DNA of 64,000 nt, taken from NCBI RefSeq assembly GCF_000160075.2, contig NZ_KI535340.1:1-64000 (forward strand), given 5' to 3'. The DNA comes from Abiotrophia defectiva ATCC 49176. GTDB taxonomy: Bacteria > Bacillota > Bacilli > Lactobacillales > Aerococcaceae. The position numbers and the translations under genes were made by a program. Numbering within the stretch: the first letter of the stretch is position 1; each line of letters opens with the position of its first letter. Under the pieces are notes generated by a model, which searched no databases, was not told the DNA's origin, and worked only from the letters and a program-made list of their open reading frames with translations. This document shows, piece after piece, positions 47,082 through 56,514 of the stretch.

Positions 47082-48020
47082 TTAGGCACCTCCGGTCAGA
47101 CGGAGTCGTGGATCAATTAACCCATTGACTATGTCAGAAATTAAAATCATGACCACTAACAAGGTGGAATAGAGAATGGTAACCCCCATAATGGTTGGGA
47201 AGTCGTTCACCATAATCGACTTGGTGAATTGTTCACCGATACCTGGAATGGAGAAGATATTTTCCACTACCAGGGAACCTGTCATCAAGCCAGCCGTCAT
47301 AGGCCCAATAATAGATAGGAGTGGGATGATAGCATTGCGTAAGGCATGGCGCATCACTACATAGAAGCGGCTGAAGCCTTTGGCCCGAGCCAGCTCAATA
47401 TAATCCGCATTGAGGACTTCAATCATTTCCGTCCGGACAAAGCGGGCCGCATCCGCCATCGGTGACAAGGATAAGGCAATGGTTGGCAGAACGGTTGAGG
47501 CAAAGCCATCACGCCAGAAGGCAATCGGGAACCAAGCTAAGACCACGGCAAAGAGAAATTGCAAGACAACGGCGAAGACAAAGCTTGGGACTGAACGGCC
47601 CGCAATGGCAAAGACCGAAGTGAAGCGGTCTATCCAGGTATTCTGGTAGACAGCCGAAATGACACCTAGGAAAGTCCCCAGTACAGTCCCCAGCAACATG
47701 GCTTGCAAGCCCAATTGCATAGAAGGACCCGCCCGGTCAATAATAAGCTGAGAAACTGGCGTATTGTTAAATTGGAAGGACACCCCTAGGTCCCCCTTGA
47801 GAATATTGAGCAAGTAACGCCCATATTGAACCCAAATTGGCTGGTCCAGGCCATACTTAGCGTTGAGGGTTTGAATTTGGGCAGCAGTCAACTGATCTTC
47901 ATTGGAAAATGGCGTCCCTGGCAGGAGCTTCATTAAGAAGAAAGTGACAGTTACAATAATAAAAAGCGTCAAGAGCATGTAGGCTAGGCGCTTGACCATA
48001 TAACGAATAAAGGCTTTCAT
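47082..48020 (-). CDS. oppB: Oligopeptide ABC transporter permease OppB
   Basis: A 312-residue permease with six membrane segments. LPGTPFSNEDQLTA, LNAKYGLDQPIWVQYGRYL and the EAA loop YIELARAKGFSRFYVVMRHALRN are typical. It is the first gene of oppBCDF. No oppA binding-protein gene adjoins, so the peptide receptor is encoded elsewhere. The -10-like TATAAT at about 48080 has a poor -35. Confidence 0.95.
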   Translation of the reverse strand: MKAFIRYMVKRLAYMLLTLFIIVTVTFFLMKLLPGTPFSNEDQLTAAQIQTLNAKYGLDQPIWVQYGRYLLNILKGDLGVSFQFNNTPVSQLIIDRAGPSMQLGLQAMLLGTVLGTFLGVISAVYQNTWIDRFTSVFAIAGRSVPSFVFAVVLQFLFAVVLAWFPIAFWRDGFASTVLPTIALSLSPMADAARFVRTEMIEVLNADYIELARAKGFSRFYVVMRHALRNAIIPLLSIIGPMTAGLMTGSLVVENIFSIPGIGEQFTKSIMVNDFPTIMGVTILYSTLLVVMILISDIVNGLIDPRLRLTGGA

Positions 48021-48264
48021 AGGTCACATCCTTTGTCCCCTTGATTTGGTGTCTTAGGGGTCTAGTATCTCTTATATTATAGCCTATCTGCCCCCTTTGA
48101 CTCTAGTCACTTGCTCTAAAAAATCAAAATTCCATTTGAATGTTGTCCTTTGGCCTAGGAAAGACCTGCAAAATCCTTATTCTACTGGGCTTTTTGTCTT
48201 GTTGATAAAGTCAGCAAAAAGACGAACATTCTAGTCACTTCTCCCCTACCTTTCTTATGATAGG

Positions 48265-48295
48265 GACAAAAAAAGCTGAGACAGCGTCTCAGCTT
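48265..48295 (-). terminator. Terminator after yajC
   Basis: A 10-bp perfect stem (AAGCTGAGAC / GTCTCAGCTT, 3-base loop) and a run of seven T on the minus strand. Confidence 0.93.
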
Positions 48296-48306
48296 GAGCC
48301 TAGGAC

Positions 48307-48633
48307 TTAGGCTTCTTCATTGCTTACTTCTTCTTTTGGTTCTAAGTCAGCTACTGAAGGACGTACGCGTTCGCCTTGTTTAACAGTGGCAACAGCGCTT
48401 AATTCGTAGGTTAAGTAGATGCCTTCGCAGTCTAAGACAACCAAACGGTTTGCCAAGTCCACTTCTTCAACAACCCCGTGTAAGCCGCCAATTGTTACAA
48501 TGGCATCCCCTTTTTTGAGGGCTTGCAACATTTGTTGCTTTTCTTGAGCTTGACGTTGTTGTGGGCGAATCATGAAGAAGTACATAACCCCCATGATTAA
48601 GACAAAGGGTAATACACTAACTAGTAAATCCAT
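48307..48633 (-). CDS. yajC: Preprotein translocase accessory protein YajC
   Basis: A 108-residue protein with one N-terminal helix. MYFFMIRPQQRQAQEKQQML and KGDAIVTIGGLHGVVEEVD are the YajC signature. It binds the Sec channel. It follows tgt by 68 bases, the order found in many bacteria. Confidence 0.95.
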   Translation of the reverse strand: MDLLVSVLPFVLIMGVMYFFMIRPQQRQAQEKQQMLQALKKGDAIVTIGGLHGVVEEVDLANRLVVLDCEGIYLTYELSAVATVKQGERVRPSVADLEPKEEVSNEEA

Positions 48634-48701
48634 TTTGTCACTCCTTATTGTGTTCTATAATCTATACTTTATCAGACTCTGCTATAAATTGCTAGCAGTT
48701 T

Positions 48702-49868
<1,167 letters not shown>

Positions 49869-49881
49869 TCAGTGCTCTCCC

Positions 49882-49890
49882 ATTATAGCA
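49882..49890 (-). promoter_or_regulatory. tgt promoter (extended -10)
   Basis: Minus strand TGCTATAAT, about 35 bases before the tgt start. A TTGACA at 49900-49905 is only 12 bases away and so is unlikely to be the -35 box. Confidence 0.6.
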
Positions 49891-49933
49891 AATTTCGCCT
49901 GTCAAAACCACCACTTTTGACGTAGTCCGACTA

Positions 49934-49966
49934 GACAAAAAGCAGCGAGACCTAGGCCTCGCTGCT
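49934..49966 (-). terminator. Terminator after the disulfide reductase gene
   Basis: A 9-bp perfect stem (AGCAGCGAG / CTCGCTGCT, 8-base loop) followed by TTTTTG on the minus strand, 5 bases past the stop. Confidence 0.9.
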
Positions 49967-49971
49967 CATGC

Positions 49972-51303
49972 TTATTTTGGTTGTTTTAAGACATCGTTCA
50001 AGGCTTCCGCAATGGTTGGATGGGTGAAGAGGAAGTCGCGAATTTCAGTGTAAGGCACCTTGGTCTTGATGGCTAGAGCCAAGAAGTTAATGACTTCTGG
50101 CGACATAACCCCATAGTGAGTCGCACCTAAAATAGTTTGATCTGCCTTGTTGACAATGATCTTGAAGCTACCGCGGTCATTGCCGATGACTTTGGCTTTA
50201 GGCACAGCCGCCATTGGTAAGCCGAAGACTAAGACCTCATGGCCCGCTTCCACAGCTTGCGCTTCCGTCAAGCCCACATGTGATAATGGGGTTTGGAGGA
50301 AGACGGTGTAAGGAATTAGATTCCGGTCAGACACCTTGCGAGACTTGTCGCCCCAGAGTTGGTCTTTGACAATGCGGAAATCATCTAGAGATACATAGGT
50401 GAATTGTGGGCCACCTTTGACATCACCCAGAGCGTAAACGCCAGGAACTGCTGTTTCTAAGTGCTCATTCACTACCACTGCACCTTGAGCATCCAATTCA
50501 ATATCCGTATTTTCTAAGCCTAATTGCGCAGTATTTGGACGGCGACCAGCTGCCACCAAGATGGCATCAGCTTCTAGACGTTGACTTTGCCCTTGGTAGT
50601 TATAGGTCACAGTCCCACCGTCAAAGGCCAAATCTTGAATGCCTAAGTAGAAGGTCAAACCAGCAGCTTCCATATCTGCCTTAATTTGAGCGGCAATTTC
50701 TGGTTCTTCACGTGGCATGAAGCGGTCAAAAATATCCAAGACGGTCACTTCAGAACCGAAGGTCCGGAACATATCGGCCATTTCCAAGCCGATATAACCT
50801 GCCCCTACCACAACTAAACGTTTTGGCAACTTTTGTAAATCCAAGGCTTCTGTTGAAGTTAAGACAAAATCATTGCCTTCTAAGCCAGGAATAGCTGGTA
50901 AGGCGGTCTTAGCCCCAGTGTTAATGAAGATGCGGTCCCCTGTCACTTGACGAGTTTGACCGTCAGTCAAGGTGACTTCAAGGCTGTGGTTGCCAGTAAA
51001 ACGAGCCCAACCAGTCCAAACTTCGGCACTCGCTTCATCTGCAATCATGTGATAGTTTTTGTCGTTTAAAGCAGCAATTAACTTAGCCTTACGAGCAGCC
51101 GCTGCTTCGAAGTCTAAGCCTTGGCCTGCTGCTTCAATCAAAGTCTTAGATGGAATACAGCCGATGTTGATACAGGTCCCCCCGTACATCTTAGGAGAAG
51201 CTTCAATTAAGAGCACTTGTTCTTGACGACCAGCCAAGGTTTTCGCTAGGGTTTTGCCCCCTTTACCAAAGCCAATCACGATATTTTGATAATGTTGTGT
51301 CAT
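49972..51303 (-). CDS. Pyridine nucleotide-disulfide oxidoreductase, RclA/Har type
   Basis: A 443-residue flavoenzyme. The FAD motif is IVIGFGKGGKTLAKTLA, the redox disulfide GGTCINIGCIPSKTLI, and the NAD motif VVVGAGYIGLEMADMFRTFG. The CINIGC variant of the active site and the GKGGKT loop fit the RclA/Har group (also YkgC), which detoxifies hypothiocyanous acid or copper stress in relatives. The C-terminal dimer domain ends with FTHPTIAEALNDV. It stands alone with a promoter (51337-51365). The role in oxidant defence is inferred. Confidence 0.88.
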   Translation of the reverse strand: MTQHYQNIVIGFGKGGKTLAKTLAGRQEQVLLIEASPKMYGGTCINIGCIPSKTLIEAAGQGLDFEAAAARKAKLIAALNDKNYHMIADEASAEVWTGWARFTGNHSLEVTLTDGQTRQVTGDRIFINTGAKTALPAIPGLEGNDFVLTSTEALDLQKLPKRLVVVGAGYIGLEMADMFRTFGSEVTVLDIFDRFMPREEPEIAAQIKADMEAAGLTFYLGIQDLAFDGGTVTYNYQGQSQRLEADAILVAAGRRPNTAQLGLENTDIELDAQGAVVVNEHLETAVPGVYALGDVKGGPQFTYVSLDDFRIVKDQLWGDKSRKVSDRNLIPYTVFLQTPLSHVGLTEAQAVEAGHEVLVFGLPMAAVPKAKVIGNDRGSFKIIVNKADQTILGATHYGVMSPEVINFLALAIKTKVPYTEIRDFLFTHPTIAEALNDVLKQPK

Positions 51304-51336
51304 GTTAATCCCTCATTTCATTCTTGCTATAATCCT

Positions 51337-51365
51337 AGTTTAGCTCGCTTGCCAGGAAAAAACAA
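51337..51365 (-). promoter_or_regulatory. Promoter of the disulfide reductase gene
   Basis: Minus strand TTGTTT (51360-51365), 17-base spacer, TAAACT (51337-51342), about 33 bases before the start. Confidence 0.6.
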
Positions 51366-51383
51366 TTAGGTACTTTTTGGTAA

Positions 51384-52655
51384 CTAGTGGCCCCCAATCA
51401 AATCTGCCCGCTGGATAGCGGTCGCTCCCGGCAAGAGACTGCTGGCGCGGACTAAACTACCATAGCCATAGCGTTCCCTAACAGCATCCACCACACGTTC
51501 TGCCCTTTCTTCTTGGGCGGACTGTTCCGGGTCTTGGAAGAGAGAGAGCTGGATTGAGCCGGCTGCCTGCAGGTGACTGACGGTCAGATGCAGGCTCTTA
51601 ACAGGTAGGCGGAAATAGTGACGCTTGAGCAAGGTCTGGCTGTGGGCCATGAGTTGCTTGCTACTGGAGGTCAATTCAAAGGTCATTTGACCCCCCGAAC
51701 GCTTGGGGACGATGTCCTTGCCATAGCCTATACCCAAGCCTAAACAAGATGTCATCCGCCCTTCTCGTCGCAGGCGGCTAGCTAGGTTATCAGCCATTTC
51801 TCGGACCACCAAGGCGACTTGCCTATAGTCCAGATAGTTCCTTTCCAAAATCTGGGAAGCACTATAAACCTGGCTCTGAGGACTATAAGCCTCACGTATG
51901 ACACTGGCATCTAACCCATTGGCGTGATAATAGAGTTCTGCCCCCTTGACCCCAAAGCGGGCCTTGAGTTTGCCCAAATCGGCATGGGCCAAATCCTTCA
52001 CTGAGTAGATTCCCATAGACTCTAAGGACGTCTGAGTGCGACGACCAATCCCCCAGAAATCACTGAGCTTTTCAATCTTCCAGACTGTCTCTGGAATCCT
52101 AGCGTAGGACCAATAAGCTAGATAAGGTGACCGGTACTTGGCCACATTATCCAGGCAGAGCTTGGCAAGTAGCAGATTATCCCCTATGCCCACGCAGGTC
52201 GGTAGGCCATAGCGCTTGTAAATTTCATGCTGAATCTGCCAGGCAATCTGATAATTGGAACCAAAAAGAGCATGACTGCGCCCCACATCCAAGAAAGCCT
52301 CGTCAATCGAATAAACATGCAAATCCTCCCAAGCCACATACTGGAGGAAGATTTGGTTAATATCATGGTTACGCTGAACATAAAGATTCATACGCGCCGG
52401 TGCCAAGACGATATCCGAATCCCGCTTAGGTAAATCATAGACCCGACTGCCCGTGCCGATGCCGTATTCTGACTTCATACGAGGACTGCTGGCCAGGACT
52501 AAACCTCCTTTGAGATGAGGCCTGGAGACCACACAAAGCTTGGCCGTCAGCGGGTCCAGTCCCCTTTCTACGCATTCAATACTGGCGAAGAAGGACTTGC
52601 AGTCAATGCAGAGGATGTCCTGTTTGGGGAAGAGGTCAGTGTCACGCTCAAGCAT
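51384..52655 (-). CDS. Y-family DNA polymerase (UmuC/UvrX type)
   Basis: A 423-residue translesion polymerase. ILCIDCKSFFASIECVERGLDP opens the palm with the first metal aspartate. VYSIDEAFLDVG holds the second acidic pair. CVGIGDNLLLAKLCLDNVAK and FWGIGRRTQTSLESMGI (helix-hairpin-helix) follow, and the little-finger domain ends with LSLFQDPEQ. Such UmuC-like proteins in Firmicutes are often on mobile elements or SOS units. The ATG at 52655 overlaps the YolD-like gene by eight bases. A LexA box precedes the pair. Confidence 0.94.
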   Translation of the reverse strand: MLERDTDLFPKQDILCIDCKSFFASIECVERGLDPLTAKLCVVSRPHLKGGLVLASSPRMKSEYGIGTGSRVYDLPKRDSDIVLAPARMNLYVQRNHDINQIFLQYVAWEDLHVYSIDEAFLDVGRSHALFGSNYQIAWQIQHEIYKRYGLPTCVGIGDNLLLAKLCLDNVAKYRSPYLAYWSYARIPETVWKIEKLSDFWGIGRRTQTSLESMGIYSVKDLAHADLGKLKARFGVKGAELYYHANGLDASVIREAYSPQSQVYSASQILERNYLDYRQVALVVREMADNLASRLRREGRMTSCLGLGIGYGKDIVPKRSGGQMTFELTSSSKQLMAHSQTLLKRHYFRLPVKSLHLTVSHLQAAGSIQLSLFQDPEQSAQEERAERVVDAVRERYGYGSLVRASSLLPGATAIQRADLIGGH

Positions 52656-53004
52656 GGTCCCACCACTTGGTCGGCTCATAGACTTGGACGTGGCGGATGG
52701 TCTCGTATTCAACCGGTGAGTTGTCGATGAGGACAAATTGATCCGCCCGTCCAATGACCTGCCCCATATAGTAAGCATGGCGCTCTGCTACCTGCACATT
52801 GAGGGTCACCTTAACCCTCAGTCTTTCTTGAAAAGCCCGCTGGAGTTGGGCATCAATTTCGGACTCGGTCATGACCTCTGGCGCCTGATAAGTCGCCAAA
52901 ACCTCCTCTCGATTAGCCAGAACACTGGCCTTCAAATGAGGGCTGGAGAAAAAAGGCTGCCACTTCTTCATGCCACGGTCATGATAATTTGTATTCATTG
53001 CCAT
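52648..53004 (-). CDS. YolD-like family protein
   Basis: A 118-residue protein of the YolD family. YHDRGMKKWQPFF at the N-terminus and the C-terminal DQFVLIDNSPVEYETIRHVQVY match. YolD-like proteins are partners of Y-family polymerases, perhaps acting as UmuD does. The ATG at 53004 has GAGG upstream. It lies directly behind a LexA-controlled promoter. Confidence 0.87.
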   Translation of the reverse strand: MAMNTNYHDRGMKKWQPFFSSPHLKASVLANREEVLATYQAPEVMTESEIDAQLQRAFQERLRVKVTLNVQVAERHAYYMGQVIGRADQFVLIDNSPVEYETIRHVQVYEPTKWWDHA

Positions 53005-53022
53005 TGTATTCACCTCATCTTA

Positions 53023-53051
53023 AGTATACGAACACATGTTCGTTTTGTCAA
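53023..53051 (-). promoter_or_regulatory. SOS promoter with LexA box (YolD-polymerase unit)
   Basis: Minus strand TTGACA (53046-53051), 17-base spacer, TATACT (53023-53028). The spacer contains CGAACATGTGTTCG (53029-53042), a perfect match to the Bacillus-type LexA consensus CGAACRNRYGTTYG. LexA bound between the promoter boxes would block transcription until DNA damage. Confidence 0.93.
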
Positions 53052-53071
53052 TGGACTTGCACCCTTTGAAA

Positions 53072-53109
53072 TAGAAAAAGCCCCTTCCCTAAATCTAGGG
53101 AAGAAGCTT
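53072..53109 (-). terminator. Terminator after the SGNH hydrolase gene
   Basis: Minus strand stem of about 14 bp with one or two mismatches (AAGCTTCTTCCCTA / TAGGGAAGGGGCTT) followed by TTTCTAT, 10 bases past the stop. Confidence 0.88.
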
Positions 53110-53118
53110 CTCTCTTCT

Positions 53119-53745
53119 TTATAATGTTGCCAATTTGGCTGCAATAGCTTGTCCTAAAGCTTGATGATTTTCCTCGTCCATGTGAACGAAGTCGATATTG
53201 GAAGGTTGGGCCACGGTTTTAGCATCTAAGAAGGCCACGCCGTACTGGTCACAAATTCTTTCCAAGATATTGGCTAGGTATTCTGATTGCATAACGCCAT
53301 ACTCATCAATTTCCTGGTATAGGAATTCGGGATGATTCATAAGGCCACGCCCCACCACGATAGGAGATACCACCAAAATTTTGGGTGGAGCCTGATGACC
53401 CCAGTTAGCAGGATTCTGAATGTACTTAATCATTTCCCCAATACCTAAGGCAATCTGATTGGCGCATTTGCCAAAATGACGTTTGAACTCATTGGTTCCC
53501 AACATGATGACTACCTGATCCAGCGGAGCATGGGATTGCATGACCATTGGCAAGGCCGTCATGCCGTGTCGCTCAGGATTCTTATGGTCGGGGCTATTGA
53601 CCGTTCGGCCATTGAGCCCTTCTTCGATAATTTCATCCTCTGGCCGCAAAGCTGCTAAGACACGGGTCCAGCGCTTGGGGTGACGACTGGCATTAAGGGG
53701 ATTGAGGCCCCAGGTATTGCTGTCACCAAAACAAAGAATTCGCAT
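53119..53745 (-). CDS. SGNH/GDSL-family hydrolase
   Basis: A 208-residue hydrolase. GDSNTWG near the N-terminus holds the nucleophile serine (block I). VVIMLGTNEFK is block III (GxNE instead of GxND), and DFVHMDEENH is the variant block V with the catalytic His/Asp. No signal peptide is seen. The family cuts esters of lipids or carbohydrates; the substrate is unknown. It is the last gene of the glcK operon. Confidence 0.88.
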   Translation of the reverse strand: MRILCFGDSNTWGLNPLNASRHPKRWTRVLAALRPEDEIIEEGLNGRTVNSPDHKNPERHGMTALPMVMQSHAPLDQVVIMLGTNEFKRHFGKCANQIALGIGEMIKYIQNPANWGHQAPPKILVVSPIVVGRGLMNHPEFLYQEIDEYGVMQSEYLANILERICDQYGVAFLDAKTVAQPSNIDFVHMDEENHQALGQAIAAKLATL

Positions 53746-53754
53746 GCTAGTCGC

Positions 53755-54156
53755 CTACTTTCCTTTGGCGGTCTTAACCTTACCTGTCCACTCAGTCATC
53801 CCACCCTTAAGGATGTAAATGTCATTATAGCCATTGCGTTTGAGACGAAAAGCCGCACGTTGGGCGGTCCCGAAAGCCTCGTCTACTAGGTAGACCGCTT
53901 GGTCCTTACGGATTTCCTTGAAGCGCATCTTGAATTGAGAACTTGGGATATTCCGCGCCCCTAAGATATGCCGAGCCTCAAACTCAGCCGCTTCACGAAC
54001 ATCGATTAATTGTCCCTTACGCCCTGCTGCAATCAGGTCTTCCTGCTTAATGGCTTTGGCAGCATAACGCCCCATTCCCCACAAGATGCCATAATAGAGG
54101 GTGTAAATCACAATAATACTTAATAAAACAACGGTAATAAAATTCAGAATTTGCAT
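53755..54156 (-). CDS. Rhodanese-like protein without catalytic cysteine, membrane-anchored
   Basis: A 133-residue protein with an N-terminal membrane helix (about residues 5-28) and a rhodanese domain (LIDVREAAEFEARHILGARNIP). The active-site loop normally carries cysteine (YCxxGxR); here it reads YLVDEAFGTAQRAA, and the protein has no cysteine at all. It cannot be a sulfurtransferase; a binding or scaffold role is likely. It follows glcK by 10 bases, an association also seen in other Firmicutes. Confidence 0.87.
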   Translation of the reverse strand: MQILNFITVVLLSIIVIYTLYYGILWGMGRYAAKAIKQEDLIAAGRKGQLIDVREAAEFEARHILGARNIPSSQFKMRFKEIRKDQAVYLVDEAFGTAQRAAFRLKRNGYNDIYILKGGMTEWTGKVKTAKGK

Positions 54157-54166
54157 GCTTCTACTC

Positions 54167-55141
54167 CTAGTCCTTATTTAGGGCAAGACGTACTAATTGG
54201 GCTGCCCCGATAACCCCAGCATCGTTCCCTAACTCTGCCAAGACAAGCTGAGTGGTGTCTTTAATTGGCGGGAAAACATATTGATTGAAAAATACTTGGA
54301 TTTTGTCCAAGAGGAAGGTACCGGCTGCGGATACCCCGCCACCTATCACAATCTTAGAAGGGTTGAGGGTATTGGCCACATGAGAACATGCCAAACCTAA
54401 ATAGCGGGCGAACATATCCACAATATGGTTAGCGAAGAAATCGCCATCCTTGGCTGCGTCGAAAATTAATTTAGAAGAGAGCTCGTCGCCATTATCAACG
54501 GCTGCCTTAATTGGTGAATCACCTGCATATTCTTCAGCAAATTTACGGGCTAGGTTGACAATACCAGTGGCTGAAGCGACTGTCTCCAAGCAACCTGGCT
54601 TACCGCAGGTACATGGAATTGGGTCCGTTGTTTCAACGGTGATATGGCCGACTTCGCCAGCTGCCCCGTTAGCCCCGCGCACCATTTGGCCGCCAGAGAC
54701 GATACCGCCCCCAACACCTGTTCCCAGGGTAAACATGACCACATTGGCTTCGCCATTACCGGCCCCTTTCCACTGTTCGCCTAAGGCTGCCACGTTGGCA
54801 TCATTATCAAGGAAGAAAGGCATATCCAAGGCTGCTTCGAAGGCATCTTTCAGGCGCTGTAGGGTCCGCCAGTTAAGGTTGAAAGCCCCAATTACCGTCC
54901 CAGCTTCTGCGTCCACCTTACCCGGTGAGCCCATGCCAATCCCTAAGAAATCTTCTTTAGTAAGGCCATAACGCTCCATATGTTCCTGAATGGACTGGAT
55001 AATGGAAGGCACGATGTGCTTGCCATCCTCAAGGATGTTGGTCCCAATGGTCCATTTTTCCTGAATTTCCCCTTCTGAGGAAATAATCGCAAACTTGACG
55101 GATGTCCCGCCTAAATCAATACCTAAAATTTTCTTTGACAT
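54167..55141 (-). CDS. glcK: Glucokinase (ROK family)
   Basis: A 324-residue kinase that makes glucose 6-phosphate. LGIDLGGTSVKFAI is the ATP motif. FLDNDANVAALGE and TLGTGVGGGIVSGG are catalytic and binding motifs, and CTCGKPGCLET is the ROK zinc motif (CxCGxxGCxE). The ATG at 55141 has AGGAG upstream. The order 5-FCL, rhomboid, glcK matches yqgN-yqgP-glcK of Bacillus subtilis, but no yqgQ is present. Confidence 0.96.
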   Translation of the reverse strand: MSKKILGIDLGGTSVKFAIISSEGEIQEKWTIGTNILEDGKHIVPSIIQSIQEHMERYGLTKEDFLGIGMGSPGKVDAEAGTVIGAFNLNWRTLQRLKDAFEAALDMPFFLDNDANVAALGEQWKGAGNGEANVVMFTLGTGVGGGIVSGGQMVRGANGAAGEVGHITVETTDPIPCTCGKPGCLETVASATGIVNLARKFAEEYAGDSPIKAAVDNGDELSSKLIFDAAKDGDFFANHIVDMFARYLGLACSHVANTLNPSKIVIGGGVSAAGTFLLDKIQVFFNQYVFPPIKDTTQLVLAELGNDAGVIGAAQLVRLALNKD

Positions 55142-55152
55142 AAATCTCACTC

Positions 55153-55869
55153 CTAGCGATAGATAAGGCTATTATTGAATCTAACAATTCCAAAATAAAT
55201 CAGGCCGGCGCTGATAGCCAGAATAACTAGCAGGGCCAAGAGGCGATGCCACCATGTGCGGCGGAAAGAATGTGGCAGTTGCAAGACATAAGTCAAGCCA
55301 ACCCCATAGAAGGCGCCACCTAAATGGCCAAAAAAGTCAATGCCTGGTGACAGGAAGGAAAAGACTAAGTTAATCACGATTAAGGCCGCATAGTTCTGGG
55401 CTCTTGCACTCAGACTGTAAGAATCCGGGTAGAGATAAGATAAGGCCAGATAACTAGCAAAGAGTCCAAAAACAGCCCCACTAGCCCCGATTGAGACACT
55501 ATTATAATTAGAAAAGGCAAAGGAGACAATGTTGCCGCCAATCCCCGCCCCTAAACTTAGTAGCAAGAAGCGCCATTTGCCCATCAGAGGCTCTAATTCT
55601 TGACCTAAGAAATAGAAAGAGACACTGTTCAAGGCGATATGTTGCAAGTCAGCGTGCAAGAAGACAGCCGCCACTAGCCGCCACCATTCATTCCTAAGAA
55701 CAATCGCAATATTATATTTAGCTCCCAGTAGAAGCAAGGCGCTGCCCCAGTCTAGTCCAGTTCGGGTTAACCCAAAGGTGCCAATAAACATGGCGACACA
55801 CACCAATAAAAAGAGGTAGGTCACCCAAGGGCCGCGTTGAATTCGGCGCCAGGTTCGTTTGATTTCCAT
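55153..55869 (-). CDS. Rhomboid family intramembrane serine protease
   Basis: A 238-residue protein with about seven helices. The catalytic serine is in SIGASGAVFGLFASY (GASG) and the histidine in FFGHLGGAFYG. EWWRLVAAVFLHADLQHIALN is the conserved loop. It cuts membrane proteins. Its Bacillus relative GluP (YqgP) also lies beside glcK. Confidence 0.94.
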   Translation of the reverse strand: MEIKRTWRRIQRGPWVTYLFLLVCVAMFIGTFGLTRTGLDWGSALLLLGAKYNIAIVLRNEWWRLVAAVFLHADLQHIALNSVSFYFLGQELEPLMGKWRFLLLSLGAGIGGNIVSFAFSNYNSVSIGASGAVFGLFASYLALSYLYPDSYSLSARAQNYAALIVINLVFSFLSPGIDFFGHLGGAFYGVGLTYVLQLPHSFRRTWWHRLLALLVILAISAGLIYFGIVRFNNSLIYR

Positions 55870-55927
55870 AATACCCTCCGTCCTCTAAATCGTTCCCAAT
55901 TATTATACCTTATTTTTGGCTTTTCGC

Positions 55928-56503
55928 CTAGGGCTGATTCAATGAGCGCGCTAACAATAAACGTCCCACTGCCTGATCATGTACCTCTGCCTGCCAAGCC
56001 GACTGGTCATAATATTGACATGGTAAGACCAGGCTCAGCGTTGGCGTCTCGATCTGAGCCAAGAGGCGATCATAGTAGCCACCACCGAAGCCAATCCGCT
56101 GGCCATCCTCCCGGAAGGCTAGACCCGGCACCACCAAGAGATCTAAGCTAGCTAGATCCACTGCTGGCTCCGCCTGACTAGGTTGGTAGATGCCACGAAA
56201 AACTTGTTCCAAACTCTCCTGTCCCTGATACAAACAGAAATCCAAGGCTCGCTTAGGCATCATGCGCGGCAAGAAAACTTGATAGCCTAAGTCTACCAAA
56301 GGGTCTAGCCACTTGGCTGTGGGCACTTCTTCTCCTACGCCATAATAGAGGCCAATGCGCTGATAGCCTTCGTCCGCAAATAAAGCCAAAAACTGTTGCC
56401 ATAAATCATCCGTTAATTGCTGGCGACTAGTAGCAGGCATGGACTTAAGGGCTGCTAGGGTAGCTTGCCGCAGGCTAGCTTTTAAATCTGTCACGTTGGT
56501 CAT
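55928..56503 (-). CDS. 5-formyltetrahydrofolate cyclo-ligase
   Basis: A 191-residue enzyme that converts 5-formyl-THF to methenyl-THF with ATP. LLVVPGLAFREDGQRIGFGGGYYDRLL is the family signature (about residues 124-150). IGLYYGVGEEVPT is the substrate region. It links folate recycling to the folA and thyA pathway elsewhere in the window. Confidence 0.95.
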   Translation of the reverse strand: MTNVTDLKASLRQATLAALKSMPATSRQQLTDDLWQQFLALFADEGYQRIGLYYGVGEEVPTAKWLDPLVDLGYQVFLPRMMPKRALDFCLYQGQESLEQVFRGIYQPSQAEPAVDLASLDLLVVPGLAFREDGQRIGFGGGYYDRLLAQIETPTLSLVLPCQYYDQSAWQAEVHDQAVGRLLLARSLNQP

Positions 56504-56514
56504 AGGGGGCCTCC

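Noticed and set aside
48219-48234. LexA-like GACGAACATTCTAGTC upstream of yajC terminator
   Set aside because: Only one half of the CGAAC-N4-GTTCG consensus is present.
49882-49905. TTGACA with TATAAT upstream of tgt
   Set aside because: The spacer is only 12 bases, too short for sigma-A. The extended -10 box is the better explanation.
54450-54971. Plus-strand open frame of 173 codons inside glcK
   Set aside because: It runs antisense to a clear ROK kinase, has no ribosome site and shows low-complexity Ser/Pro/Ala content as expected from a shadow frame.
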